From: Flaveria trinervia
Taxonomy: Eukaryota; Streptophyta; Magnoliopsida; Asterales; Asteraceae
Length of the DNA: 64,000 nucleotides
NCBI GenBank assembly: GCA_025506515.1
Contig: CM046454.1
Location: 59,784,913-59,848,912, forward strand
Reading direction: 5' to 3'
In this document: positions 1-11,700 of the stretch, in pieces
Position numbering within the stretch: position 1 is the stretch's first letter
Layout of the letters: every line of letters begins with the position of its first letter
Made by a program: the position numbers and the translations under genes
The notes under the pieces: generated by a model
The model's input: only the letters and a program-made list of their open reading frames with translations
The model's database searches: none
Told to the model about the DNA's origin: nothing

Positions 1-440
1 ATCACAGATTTTGTAATTAGGTACCCCAAAAGCTAGTGGGTAGTTAGATACATGTTTTTAAAATGACTATTGTGAGTTTAAGGAGCAGAGTCGGAATCAG
101 ATAATCAAATTATCATTCTATCAAAGTTATGTGTGGTTATTAGGTAATTTTGCACTTACACTCAATAACAGGTTTTCTTACAATGACTCTTTAAGTGCTT
201 CTCCAAATTTGATTAGTTAGGCATTAAAAAAGCAGAAAAATATAAACAAATTAAAACTTGATTATTTTACGACTTCAAATTGCAAGAATCATACATACCA
301 GGCACCTCCAACCACCCTCATATAATGTCTTGCTAAGGAAAAAGATTATTCACAGACATGATCAAATACGTATATTGTATTTTTGTATATTATCTATTAT
401 TATTTAATGTAGCAAAAAACGGCTACCCAAACTTAATTAC

Positions 441-568
441 CTGCACAGGCAATCCAACTCCAAGTCTGGTCTGGATATCAAGTATTATGCTCGGGTTCCC
501 ATCCCAATTCATCTCTAATTCCATGATTATTCCTTCACCTTCAACTTCATCTTCAGTAATAGAAACTC
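441..568 (-). CDS. SYT5: SYT5-type exon 5
   Basis: Completes the split Gly codon and reads GVSITEDEVE to GVGLPVQ (128 nt). Acceptor TTGTTTAG ends at 569; donor GTAATT begins at 440. It covers the SMP segment with ELEMNWDGNP, typical of SYT4/5. The next exon is not found in 1-440. Confidence 0.88.
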
Positions 569-2675
569 CTAAACAACACAGATAACAATCACATGAAATC
601 TTTGTATTTTGAACTTGCTCGATATGTTCAATTGCGACCTTAAAATGCAATCACATACTTTGGTCTAAATGCCATTTTTTTGTATTCCTGATTTATCCAC
701 TAGGTCAGTCTGGTTAGATCCTTGTGCCTAGTTTTGGTGTAGTAGCTATATTTCAATTTATTCTCTTTTTTCAAGGATTTCATAACCTAAGCGCTATTAC
801 CAGAAAACTAAATAGAAAAAATTAAAAGCATGACAAATGAAATAATAGAGGGGCAACTGGTAAAAACATCATTTTGCCTAACCTGTAAATTGTGGCGCAA
901 CTGTGCCAAGGGTAAACTTGGAAAATGACAGAGAAGATAATACAATTGGTCTATATTGCTCAAGAATTGGCTCCACACTAGCCTTTATAAGTTCAGATGC
1001 CGCCTACAGGACATTACAAAATCACATAATAAGCAGAATGTCACATATGAATGTTTGGAATAAAAGTTTCATACTAGTTGTGATTTTGCAAAAAGTTAGT
1101 TATCAAAGTGGGCAGAGTAAAAATTACTTGTATACTCTAATTTCACCCTTATATTCTCTATTACTTGCTTATATAATCACAATTTTCCAAAAACTCAACA
1201 TCATTATGTATGGTTATTAGAACTTCAAGAAGCACAAGCTGTATCCAAACACTAACTCCTGCACCATGTTTTATTACAGCTGATTACTTATATACCCTTA
1301 TATAACCGTATCTGTCTACAGCATCCTGAAATAATAAGAATTTGGCACGCACTTAACATAATTAAATGAAAGTAGTACAACTTCAAGCAGCAGAAGGCCA
1401 GAAGCACATTCCAACACTGTCTCTTATCCCACGTAATACTTCAGTTGATTATTTGATTTCGATTACTTAAATTAGACAGACATTGTACAATAAAGCAGAA
1501 ACCACATGTTAAACACAATCAACCCTTGAAAAACTGACCTGATCAACATAGGGCCAGATCTTTGTAAGATGAGCGTTAAGCCAGTTCAACTGAAATAGTA
1601 AACAGGACAATCAATCCCCAGAAATAAAAAGATAATGAAGATAAAGTAAATAAGCATGAAGAATAAATAAAACTCAACTTTTGTCTCTTTGAAAAAACAA
1701 CCCAAGAAGGGTAGTGTTCTGGGGCCAGCAACTTTTTTGAATCTTCAACAGTCAATCTCGCAAAACTCGCAATTGTCTCCGCCTTCATCACATATTTTAA
1801 CCAAAATTTAATCCAATCCACTAAATATAGATAAAAGAAATCTGTCATCTTTTAGGACACACATGCAGGAATGTGCATATTTTGTGTGTGCGTGTGTTTA
1901 ACCATAACTCTAGCATATCTAATTTCTAATCTTTGAGGTATATCCTACAATGTATGACATTATACTGTTAGTAGTTTATGCAATTCAACCCAACTACTTT
2001 ACTGTCAACTCAGAGATTCCACACCCCCAATTCTCCACAGTACATAATTCAGCACTAAGATAAACTCAAACAGATTCCTTTCACACCAAATTAAACAACA
2101 ATTTTAAAGCGTGAAAGCTACAGTAAACCTGAGTAGATTAACCTTATAACTCTAACCACAATGAATAACTGTTGGTTTAAGCATTTCATCCCCAACTACA
2201 TCAGTGTAAACCTTTTTTATTTCTTTCTGAACGGCAGCTTAGAGCTTGTAAGTTAGTAACACCAAGTTAGTAATAATTCATCAATGCCAGTGTAAACCAT
2301 TTAAGCACCCCGATTATCCATTGCATACAGTTCAACTAACATCAACTCAAACAGAGTCCTTTCACACTAATATAAACAACGATTATAGGCGTAATAGCTA
2401 CACTAAATCCAGGTAAACTAACCTTATAACTATAATTCAAACCTCTATGAACACACAATTACAACTTCCATAATACAAATAACTACATCAAATTTCAATT
2501 CCACAATCCACACGTCAATTCACCTCTATGCACAACCAAAACTAACCAAAATCAAAGTATCAAAACTTACAAGTGCAGCACGACGCATAGATCGAGCATT
2601 TTCAGACTTCACAAACGCAACAATCAACCATATGCCAACTACAACACCAGTCACCAATCCTGCAAAGAACGACAT
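441..2675 (-). CDS. SYT5: Synaptotagmin-5-type (NTMC2T2) tether, first five coding exons, gene runs off left edge
   Basis: Plant SYT/NTMC2 proteins are anchored in the ER by an N-terminal membrane segment and tether it to the plasma membrane through SMP and C2 domains. Five exons (2571-2675, 1678-1782, 1539-1589, 883-1003, 441-568) give about 170 residues. Residues 4-22 form a hydrophobic anchor. The motifs FARLTVEDSKKLL, YPSWVVFSKRQK, IWPYVDQ, VEPILEQYRP and TLGTVAPQF follow, with GNPSIIL at the start of the SMP domain. All match the Arabidopsis SYT4/SYT5 pattern as I remember it. The rest of SMP and both C2 domains lie left of base 1; no further exon is visible in 1-440. Junctions are GT-AG except exon 2/3. 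SYT4 is the alternative assignment. Confidence 0.88.
883..1003 (-). CDS. SYT5: SYT5-type exon 4
   Basis: Encodes AASELIKASV to TLGTVAPQFT plus the first base of a split Gly codon (121 nt, phase 1). Acceptor CCTGTAG ends at 1004; donor GTTAGG begins at 882. Start of the SMP lipid-transfer domain. Confidence 0.88.
1539..1589 (-). CDS. SYT5: SYT5-type exon 3
   Basis: Seventeen codons, LNWLNAHLTKIWPYVDQ. Acceptor TTTCAG ends at 1590 and donor GTCAG begins at 1538. The reading frame continues exon 2 only if the preceding intron (1590-1677, 88 nt) is removed as TT-AG or GT-CA. Confidence 0.88.
1678..1782 (-). CDS. SYT5: SYT5-type exon 2
   Basis: Thirty-five codons from AETIASFARL to FSKRQK. The acceptor AG is at 1784-1783. 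The 3' edge should fall after AAG at 1678, but the next bases are TTGAG, not GT. A GT one base earlier would shift the frame. Confidence 0.85.
2571..2675 (-). CDS. SYT5: SYT5-type exon 1 (coding part)
   Basis: Thirty-five codons from an ATG at 2675, starting MSFFAGLVTG and ending RRAAL. The following GTAAGT at 2570-2565 is a strong donor. The residues form the membrane anchor plus a basic stop-transfer stretch (KSENARSMRR). An upstream ATG in the same open frame (3011) is less likely because family members start at this position. Confidence 0.88.
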
Positions 2676-3000
2676 CCTTCGAACACAATTGAAGCCACTA
2701 CCAACGCAGATTTGTTGAGAGCTAAATTGAAGCCACAAAACACCAAATAACAAACAGTTGATTGATTGTTTACAAACAGCAGTAGCATCCAAAGATGTCT
2801 TTGAAGGTCCTACAGTAGGATTTTTGGCATTTTGCTTGATTTTTTGGTGGGTGTTTTGGTGATTTGTGTGTGAGAGAGAAAGATTGACGGTTTTTTTTTG
2901 AGAGAGAAAGTGGGTATTGGTGGATTTTAAATTGACTGGATGTTGGGTGGTAAGAAAATTACAAAAAACGTCTAAAATGCAAATATGTGATTTAAGAGTT
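2676..3000 (-). promoter_or_regulatory. 5' UTR and proximal promoter of the SYT5-type gene
   Basis: On the gene's strand this stretch is pyrimidine rich (CTTTCTCTCTC and CTCTCACACAC blocks at about 2869-2913), as is common in plant 5' leaders. No clear TATA box can be picked. Extent inferred only from position upstream of the ATG. Confidence 0.4.
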
Positions 3001-3057
3001 AGGTATGTCATTGTTTTGTTATTATCCGAGAACGGATCGTACTAGTCGGTTCAACCA

Positions 3058-3103
3058 GTTTGACAGAGGATCAGCCCTCAGTTTGACAGATGATCAGCCC
3101 TCA
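3058..3103. repeat. 23-bp tandem duplication
   Basis: GTTTGACAGAGGATCAGCCCTCA (3058-3080) is followed directly by the same 23 bases with one mismatch (3081-3103). No gene is apparent around it. Confidence 0.8.
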
Positions 3104-4540
3104 GCTGGTCCGGTTCTCACAGAATCGTTTTGGGCTGGTTTGATTAGTCGATTCGTCCCGAATCGGTGGTTGGATCGGGAAGCCGAATCAGTTCAAACTA
3201 CAATTTGTTTTTTTTTTTTATTTTAATGGGTAAGACGGGGTGTTAAACCATCAATTAATGTGTTGGATATAAAAATATAGTTAAGCTTTATGTAACCATA
3301 AAATACATATATAAATTACTTATATTTAATTTTATATTATATATATAATTATGATATCATCATCTGGTTTTTAAATCTGATCCTACTACCAAACTAGTAA
3401 AACGTCCGTTTCAACGTTCGATCCGGTTCTAAAAAATTAGTTATTAGTTACCCGCGACAAAAAATGTTGCAGGTTTGTTCAACGGTTACGTATTCAGGTA
3501 CCGATAATGATCGGTTGAAATGTGATCCGTCAATTATTCGATATGTTGAAAAATAATAAATGTTAGTTATGGTATTATTAAATTTGTTAATTTTGTCTTG
3601 ATTTGACATGATAGTGGAAAGGTTTTGCCGACATGGGACATATTTGATTTTTCATATTTAGATATGCCACGTATCACGTGTCCATTAAAAAAAATTTCTA
3701 GTATCAAATAATTTCTTTTATGATGTTAATAATATAAATGGTATGTAACAATCGTTATACATAGTAAAAGTAACATATAGAGCGTGTAATTATTTGATGG
3801 ATGTTCATCTTTTTTTGTTTTTTTTTTCTATTAAATAATAGTATTAATTATTAATATTAATGATATTAACTAACATTGAAATTTAAATTTATATGTTAAA
3901 AAATTTAACTAACAATGATTTTCAAGGTGATGATTTTGTTTTAAACCGATTAAAATTTTATGAACATCTTGTAATTTTTATTTAAAATAATAATACATGG
4001 GTACCTAACCTATTTATTTATATATATAGCAGAATCCATGGTCAGTATGAACGTTACTTTTTCTAAATAGTTACATACGCTAGTATTAAAATTAGTTTCA
4101 AAACATAAGAATGGTGACATGGCTAAAGCCATCCTTTGTCAATAAAGTGACGATAAAGTCTGTTTTTATTAGGTCCTGATATCAGTTAAACTTTCAGACC
4201 TAAACATTTTGAAAAAACGCAAACCGATTAACCTAAATATTAACCTGGTCCACACTTGTATGGCTCCACCCAGGCTCAATGTCGGTCAATTTAATTAGTT
4301 TTTTCGATTTAATTTTTTTCCTTCCTTTTCTATTTCTTTTTTATATTTTATTTTCGTATTTTTGTTTGTAATATTTTGGAAAATATTTGGTATTTTATTA
4401 ATATTATTTTTATTTTTTTATGTTTTTTTAAGTTTTACTATATATGTATATTTAATTTTTTTAATTACAAATAATTGCTAAAAGATATCTTAAGGTGCTA
4501 AACTACAATATTTTTTATAGGTATCAGTTTTACTTATTCA
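3104..4540. other. AT-rich intergenic DNA
   Basis: Long A/T runs, many stops in all frames and no recognisable domain. A GC-rich hairpin followed by CTAAT on the minus strand at about 3438-3472 is discussed as a possible Helitron-type end. Confidence 0.6.
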
Positions 4541-4596
4541 TTTAAGCTTAACTTTTTGGTAATAAACTTTTTTGGTAAATAAACTTTATACATATG

Positions 4597-5058
4597 TTAT
4601 AAATTATATATCTTCTTAGTACTTGAAATGCATATGATACTCTTATTGTTGAGACGTTGCTTGCTACAAGTGCATCTGAACCAATGTGATTTTGCTTGAA
4701 CGTGAGAGCAAGTGATGTGATCACCCAATGAATGGACAAGCTTAAAGGAGGGAGGAGAGAGGGGGGCAAGAAGCATGTTTTCAGAGATATGGTGGTCCAA
4801 ATCTGATTTGAACTGCGAGAATAACCGACTAAGCCATGCCATAATGGGTCATTCTCCAAATGGGAAGCCTTGGGTTGTTAAAGTAGGTTGGGTCACAAAT
4901 CGACCATAAGATGACTTGAAAGGTAGACCGCTTGAACCGATGCGAGAGGGAGAATAAAAATGAGAGAAGAAGCGAGGATTGAGAGCTTTCAAGAACCAGT
5001 GGAAAGGAAAGACTTGTTCCCTGTGTTGCTTGAAAACAAATCCAATAGTAATAGCCAA
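4597..5058 (-). other. Unrecognised open segment, possible gene remnant or leader
   Basis: Two successive minus-strand reading frames (5058-4849, then 4842-4597 or 4859-4548) sit in a patch less AT-rich than its surroundings. The first reads MAITIGFVFKQHREQVF; the second begins MAWLSRLFSQFKSDLDHH. The frames are separated by a stop, and I recognise no domain. It could be an old pseudogene, a noncoding transcript or chance. Confidence 0.2.
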
Positions 5059-5272
5059 AGGAAATAAAGGGGGAGATAGATTAGAGGAGATTTAGAACAG
5101 TCACTCCACTCCATGGATAGTGCAAAAATATTATTCTTTTTCATTTGCAATTCCTTTCTCCCTCTTCTTCGGCTTTACAATCGGAATTGTATGGATTGTC
5201 CTACTCCTATCCGAGCTTTCCAATCAACCAATTTGTGGTTTTTATTTTGGCCTAAATTTAAAAATTAAACAG

Positions 5273-5440
5273 GTAAATAAAAGCCATTCGGTAATAAGAA
5301 ACCAAATCTAATGACTTGCATTTTTTTAGTCACAAGTTCCACATATTTGTGCACTGTGTCTTTGGTTATCTTTTGATATATAGTTAAAATTTTATTGAAT
5401 GAACTGTTGTTTCTTTGTAAATAAAAGCCATTCGGTAATA
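5273..5440. repeat. Direct repeat pair, 24 bp, 144 bp apart
   Basis: GTAAATAAAAGCCATTCGGTAATA occurs at 5273-5296 and 5417-5440. The intervening DNA shows nothing else. It could be the footprint of a deletion or duplication event. Confidence 0.75.
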
Positions 5441-5499
5441 AAAGCCCAACAGTCAAGATCTTACTTGCTTCAAGAGGTTTCAAGTTAAGTTTAAAAGAA

Positions 5500-6800
5500 T
5501 AAGAGGAAGTGTTTTGTTATTTATTTGTTCAATTGCTATATGGACTTTATTGTTGAATTTATTTTTGTTTTATGCTTTGTTAGTAATCTACTTTAATGCT
5601 TTGTGTTTTTGTTAGCACTTTAACATTTGATAATCTACTTTAGTGTTTTGTTAGTAATATAATTTTATGAGTAACTCAAATTGCTTTTTATATTTCTATT
5701 AGGGATCACAATTACATAGAAAAATCAGACATAGTTTTGATTAATAAGTTGACAAATTTAGACCAATATTCATTTAAGTAATGTTTTGATGAGATGTATA
5801 AGTTTGGCTTCAAACTAAGCTTTATTAAATTTAGTTGATGGCTTGATGTAATTTCATATTGGTTTTGATTATATATTGCAGGTTTGTATTATAAAATTTA
5901 CCTACATTATGATAAAGACTAATAAATTCCATCGTAATATATTTTATTTGTTGTTGATTCATCGTGCTCTGCTCAGTTAGTAGCTAGACATTTACCAATT
6001 TTCTAACTATCTCAACTTATGATAGAAAGCCTAAGGCATCAAAATTTATCATCTTAGTTTCTTTTGAATTTGTTATACACTTACAATAGGAATTTTGATT
6101 TTTATGATTTCCACATGGTGCTTACACTTACTTATGGTTTGGTTAAAATTGATGGTTGATTTCATAATTGGCGGATTGGGAGCAAAGAGCAATAGAATCA
6201 GAGAAATTGGGGTTAATATTCGTTAGCCATTTTTTTTTCTTTTTTGATCCATTGCTACAAAAATTTACTCTTGCAAGACCATTTGAGGATGGTCAATACA
6301 ATCAGTTTCACAATGAGAAAATTAAACAGGGAATCGGGTTTTAGTTAAATATCAAAGAACATAAGTAAGTAAGAGACAATAAAAAGCAAGAACAAGATAA
6401 GTATGGTTTTAAAAAATATTGTATATTGCTCTCAAGTTCTATTACAGGTGTTACAAAGCATAAAAATAAATACAAGAACCAGAGATACTTTATACTATAT
6501 CCTATAACACTTTTAAAACCAGCTAAAAAAACTAATCTAGAAACAAGATCAATGTATAGTCAAAAGGCATATTGTCATTTGACTTGTGACTATGACATGC
6601 CATAGCTCACATCCTAATATATTACAAAAAAGATATAAGATATAAAGTAGAAAGTTACAGACCAATGACCATAATCTATAGTTGATAAAAGCATCGATCT
6701 TTTCATAAACTTATCTAAGTTGGTAAGTCTTCAGAGTGGTAGCGAAAAGTTGTTCAACTTTTTGTCAAAAGGTGATCAGAGAAAGGATGTCTTCTCTATC
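5500..6800. other. AT-rich intergenic DNA
   Basis: No ORF with recognisable content, no RNA gene and no clear repeat structure. Homopolymer runs and short A/T tracts only. Confidence 0.55.
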
Positions 6801-6820
6801 TTCAGAAAAAATCAGTCTTT

Positions 6821-6933
6821 AGTCTTTGGCTTCGGAAGACTTTGTCTTTAAAACTTTGAAAGATTTCATCTTTGGCTTTGAAAGATTTCATCTTTGGCTT
6901 TGGAAGATTTAGTCTTTGGCTTCGGAAGATTTT
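6821..6933. repeat. Short imperfect tandem repeat, unit about 21-27 bp
   Basis: Successive variants of TCTTTGGCTTTGGAAGATTT, differing by C/T and A/G changes, repeat about four times. The region is noncoding. Confidence 0.7.
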
Positions 6934-6939
6934 ACACTT

Positions 6940-8630
6940 AGTATATTTTCTCTGAGTTGTCTAAAACTTCTGAAGTAGCTTTACTCTGTACTTCATGCAT
7001 GTATGCTGAAAGCTCTTTGGTTGCTTTGGTTGAATAAGCCTTTAAGTGTACACCTTATAACTCTTTTTTATTAGAACAATGGAAACTTGTATCTTCAAAT
7101 ATGCCTTGCTAGTTATGGAGTAATGTTAAATTTAGAGTAAACTATTGTTGTTATAGGATTGAACTAAAATTGGATTTCATTAATAAGTAGTGAGATAATA
7201 TGAAATCAAACATTCCTTTTCTAATTTTGTAACCCATAAGCTTTCTGCATGCATTTCAATACCTTTATACACATTAGTTCCAACCTACAAACCTTCCACT
7301 CAGTGTTTGGGACTAAACTTAAATGGTTAAAAGTACAATTGGTAAATTACAATCATTAGAGATATTTTTTGATATAATTTGAATACAACGAAAAAATCTA
7401 CCGCAAAGTGCGGGCATTAACTATTAGTTACTTACATTTTAAACCGATGTTAGTAGTGAATTACCACTTTATATACACAAGGTACAACTATTTGTCTATT
7501 CGTTTTTCCTTTGAGGCCCTCCTTTGGCCACATCTACACCCCATTACTAATGGTAAAACTTTGATTACCACCCATCAATCTTTCTAGTTTAGGGCTTATA
7601 TAAACTTTTCTAGAGAATTTCGTCTTTAGTTATTAATATGCAATTTTAATTGAACATGGTATGCGATCTTGGTGTTAAGCACTTATGCATCAAAGCGACT
7701 TATTTGTTTGATGCGTAAGAAATGCTATTAAGATATGATTATCATTATAGTATTTGGTTTTTGCTCCATCCTTTTAACTATAGTGATTAGATATGCCTCC
7801 CCTTATCAAATATATTTTCTAAAATTCAGATCTTTAAATACACTTGAAAGAATGCAGCAAATTCAACCTTGCTGAATCTTTTGCAATTTTGTTCTCAGAG
7901 GATAGTTATAACTAGTAAAAGCAAGAGTGTTCATAGTCCTACTACATCTGTTACTCTAAATAGGATACATGGGTCTTGGGTATTGATGTCATTATGGAAA
8001 ACAAGTCCAGTCACTAAAGATGATGGTCTAGGCCAAGCTTCATGGTACACACATATTGATCATAACACAAGTTGAGACCTCGTGAAAGTGGAGTTGTGGA
8101 TTTAATAACACAAACGACCCATTTGTATGATTATTCTTTCTGAGTCTTGTAATGATTTTACTAACTTAAACAGACTCTTAATATGATAAGTGCTTCTAAG
8201 ATATTGCCAAATTAAAAGGCCTGCCCAAAGCTACCTGAAATGTGTAGGGATTTTACTATAATTTAATACTGTTTGGAAAAAAGGCTTATACACTTATTTT
8301 GAAGCATGAGTAGCCATTTCTTTTGGTTCTGTTAGAAAGTTTTATTCGTTTTTGTGTATCATGCTAATCTATACTCGTAGCTGATGTATTATGTTCATGT
8401 AAAAACAACTTCCAAGTCTACCAAATTAAGAATGAGAGAAAAAGGATATATTGCATGTTTCTTTTCTACATTTTATATTTGTTTCCAATTTAAGAGCAAA
8501 AGGATTATGAATGCTTTGCATGCCTCATAATGATAGGATGAATGAATATATATAGAATATCAAATACAACAGTTACGTGTTAATAGAACACATAATAATA
8601 AATGATATGAGAGAATTAATTATGAAAGAG
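6940..8630. other. AT-rich intergenic DNA
   Basis: No supported gene. A plus-strand open frame at 7869-8075 shows no recognisable domain. A CCGCA/TGCGG hairpin followed by an AACTATTAGT tail lies at 7401-7426. The left part of the 3' LTR of relic G must lie just left of 8643, but its outer end cannot be fixed. Confidence 0.5.
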
Positions 8631-8635
8631 CTAGT

Positions 8636-8656
8636 GGCTAACATCCCCCTCAAGCA
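8636..8656 (-). other. Polypurine tract and 3' LTR start of relic G
   Basis: Reading the minus strand, GCTTGAGGGGGA is followed by TGTTAGCCACTAGC. A purine run followed by a TG dinucleotide is the normal primer site and LTR border of copia elements. The LTR's outer end is unknown. Confidence 0.55.
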
Positions 8657-8668
8657 TAATATTGGCGG

Positions 8669-9111
8669 TTAAATAGTGGGCTGATCATAAAAGAACTTGA
8701 ACTGACTGGGAGCAAGGATTTTAGTGAAAATATCTACAACTGGGAGCTTGGACAGAACAAAGGCAAAATGTAGTTTGCCAGAGGTGACAAGTTCCCGGAT
8801 AAATAGGTAGTCGAGATCAATGTGTTTGGATCGTTTGTTGGATACCAGATTTTGAGTAAAAAATATAGCACTCTTGTTGTCACATAATATAATAGGTCTA
8901 AGTGGTGGCAATGCATGAAGTTCCCAAAGAATATGAGTAATCTAAATGATTTCAGCAGTAGTGTTAGCCATAGCTCGGTATTTGGATTCACAACTGGACC
9001 GAGCAATAGTAGGTTGGTTCTTAGCACTCCACAAAACAAGATTACCTCCCAAAAACACAGGTTACTAGTAGGTTGAGTGATGTGCATTAATGCAATGAGC
9101 CTAGTTGACAT
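8669..9111 (-). pseudogene. Relic G RNase H domain
   Basis: Reads PIILCDNKSAIFFTQNLVSN, then RSKHIDLDYLFIRELV and VVDIFTKILAPSQF, the standard end of copia RNase H (DNKSA with the catalytic Asp, KHID, ADIFTK-like). Upstream, the segment normally containing SRSSCESE-type sequence is split between two frames. Confidence 0.8.
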
Positions 9112-9180
9112 TAGAATAACCTAAGATAGTATTTTTGACCGGTCGACTAAAAGTGAGGTCAAAAGAGTTGCAGTATCCTT

Positions 9181-9571
9181 TTAACATTCTAAAGGTGTAT
9201 TGTTGTTGGTGATTGTAAGAATTGACTCACTTGTTTCATAACATAGGAGATCTGCGGTCTCATAATGGTAAGTACCAAAGAGCACCGACCAAAGAACGAT
9301 AAAACGAGGGATCCTTGTTGGGCTTTCCATGTGTAGTAAAAGATTCATTAGGTGAAAGAGGTCTGTGAACTGGTTTGCTATCAAGAAGGCCTGCACGATC
9401 AAGGATGTCATGCACGTACTTAGACTGGCTTAGAAATAAACCATCAGATGCATTTTTCACCTCAAGTGCAAGAAAAAATTGAGACAACAAAGAGACGATG
9501 AAGGTCTTTGATTGCAAACTCCTTATGTAACCAATTAATAAACTTAGTCGTGATATGTTCTTGATTTCCAT
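9181..9571 (-). pseudogene. Relic G reverse transcriptase C-terminal part
   Basis: Contains FFLALEVKNASDGLFLSQSK, YVHDILDRAGLLDSKPV and YRSLVGALWYL, matching the copia connection region (FLG-E, LSQ-KY, Y-R-LVG-L-YL). Frames change within the segment. The YVDD catalytic core just upstream cannot be read intact. Confidence 0.75.
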
Positions 9572-9599
9572 TCAAGATCGAGAAGGCACATGATACATG

Positions 9600-10256
9600 C
9601 ATCATATTTGAACACAAATAAAGAGGTGTTCGCATGGCTACATGTAAGGACTTTAGGAGTTAAGAAGGAGCTGAGATGGTGAAACCAAGCAAGTGGTGCT
9701 TGTTTTAGACTTTAGAGAGATTTGTTCAGCTTACATACGTGATTTAGAAACTTTGGGTCCATAAAACCCGGGGGTTTTTCTATAAATATTTGCTCAGTGA
9801 GATGCCATGTAAAACAACATTGTTAAAATCAAGTTGATGAAGGTTCCAATTGTTTAACATGACCAACATAAGAACAATATGAAGGGTGGATTCCTTCACA
9901 ACAAACTAAAGGTAAGAAAATAGTCTAAACCAAGAAGTTGACTAAATCCTTGAGTAACAAGTTAGGCTTTAACCGATCAATGGATCCGTTCGACTTATAT
10001 TTTGTATGAAATAGCCACTTACAACTAACCACATTTTGATCAACTAGGCGAGGAACCAAAGTCAAAGTTGCATTATTGTGTATTGTTGATAGTTATTTAT
10101 ACATGGCTTTAAGCTAATAGGGGTGTTAAGAGAAATTTTAACACACTTAGGTTTAACGAAAAAGAACAAGGCTTGATGTTGAGGACGGAATGTTACCTGA
10201 GTAAAATGAGATTGATATTTAGGTATAAATATTTCATTTTTAGCACGAGTGATAAG
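9600..10256 (-). pseudogene. Relic G reverse transcriptase N-terminal part, heavily degraded
   Basis: Minus-strand text near 10250-10150 reads HPLITRAKNEIFIPKYQ, the usual start of the copia reverse transcriptase region. Between there and 9600 only scattered matches remain, with many stops. Confidence 0.5.
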
Positions 10257-11700
10257 TGGATGAGATGGAGGGATAACATGGGCTAAGGGGTGAAGTTCGT
10301 CAATTGGAATTTTAGTTCTTGTGGGTTCTAGTAAGGTTGAAGAGGGGGTTTGGGTGTTAATAGTTGCAGATGGATTTTCAATGGTGTCGGTATCAAATGA
10401 GACTATTTGGTTAGTGAGTGCTTCAGGTGGGAGTTGAGTGGTTTCGGTCTCAACAAAAGTTGTCGGGCCAATGCAGGGAGAAGGTTTGTAGGCAGTGTTA
10501 GAGAGGCTAGTGTAGAGTGGTGGTAGGGTAGTTCCAATTGGTTATGGGTCAATGGGTAACAATGGATTACAACAGGAACACAAGGATCAAAAGTTACACC
10601 AGAAGGGTTAGGTGGTGAGCGATTTGGATTAGGCATGTGAACATCTTTCGAAAAGGCATGCCAACGCAAATTGAGCAAGTTGGTGGGAGGACTCTTAAGT
10701 GGACTTAAACAGGAAATTTTGTTCATCAAACTGAGCATGCCAAGAAGATAAAGGATCAAGGAACTTGTAACCTTTTTGTTGCGAACAATACCCTAAGGAA
10801 CTTGTAACCTTTTTGTTGCGAACAATACCCTAAGGAACTTGTAACCATTTTGTTACGAACAATACCCCAAGAAAATGCAAGGTAAGCTTCTAAGTGAGAA
10901 CTTATTCGTTGAATAGTCTCGAAGGTAAGGATAGTGCCTACAACCAGAAGATCAAAAATTAGCATACACCAGGTTGTGTAAGTATAGTTGTTCAAATGGT
11001 GATTATTGGATGAGATGGAGGGATAACAGGGGGCTGAGGTGTGGAGTTCGCCAATTGGAATTTGAGTGCTTGCAGGTTCTGGTAAGGTTGAAAAGGGGTT
11101 TTGGGTGTTGATAGTTCCAGATGGGCTTTCGGTGGTGTCGGTATCAAAAAGACTATTTGGTTAGTGAGTGCTTCAAGTAGGAGTTATCTGGTTTTGGTCT
11201 CGACAACAGTTGTCGAGCCAATGGGGGGAGAATGCCCATACGCAATGTTGGAGGGTCTAGTGTTGGGTGGTGGTAGGGTAGTTGTAATCGATTATGGGTC
11301 AACAGGTGATAGTGGATTACAATAGGGAACACAAGGTTCAAAAGTTGTAGCCAAGAATTAGGTGGTGAGCGATTTGGACGAGGCATGTGGATGTCTTTCA
11401 GAAAGGTGTGCCTAAGGAAAATTGAGCAAGTTGGTGGGAGGAGTCATAAGTGGACTTAAATGGGAAATTTTGTTTATCAAACTGAGTATGTCTAGTGATA
11501 TACAATCAAGAAGATGAAGGATCAAGAAACTTGTAATCTTTGTGTTGCAAACAATACCCCAAGAAAATGCAAGGTAAGCTTCTAGGTGAGAACTGATGTG
11601 TTGAATAGTCTCGAAGGTAGGGAAAGACCCTACAACCAAAATGTCGAAAATTAGCATACACTGGCTTTTGCAAACATAGTTGTTCAAGTGGTGACTTATC
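10257..11700. repeat. Tandem duplication of the relic G integrase-RT linker
   Basis: The block from GATGAGATGGAGGGATAACA (10260) to about 11006 is repeated from about 11007 to 11700. Both contain TTAGTGAGTGCTTCA, TTGTCG-GCCAATG and the end of the integrase segment (AGCATACAC). The first copy also carries an internal 37-bp triplication. The duplicated region is broken coding sequence rich in Pro/Ser/Asn. Confidence 0.75.
10758..10866. repeat. 37-bp unit repeated three times
   Basis: AAGGAACTTGTAACCTTTTT starts copies at 10758, 10795 and 10832, each running through AACAATACCC. The third has two substitutions. The second copy of the larger duplication (11560 region) has only one unit, so this expansion came after the 0.7-kb duplication. 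Confidence 0.85.

Noticed and set aside
903..1220. Plus-strand open frame over SYT exon 4
   Set aside because: Antisense to a confidently recognised exon.
5120..5483. Small open frames with a hydrophobic start
   Set aside because: No homology recognised; the minus-strand frame is created by the 24-bp direct repeat (LLPNGFYL twice).
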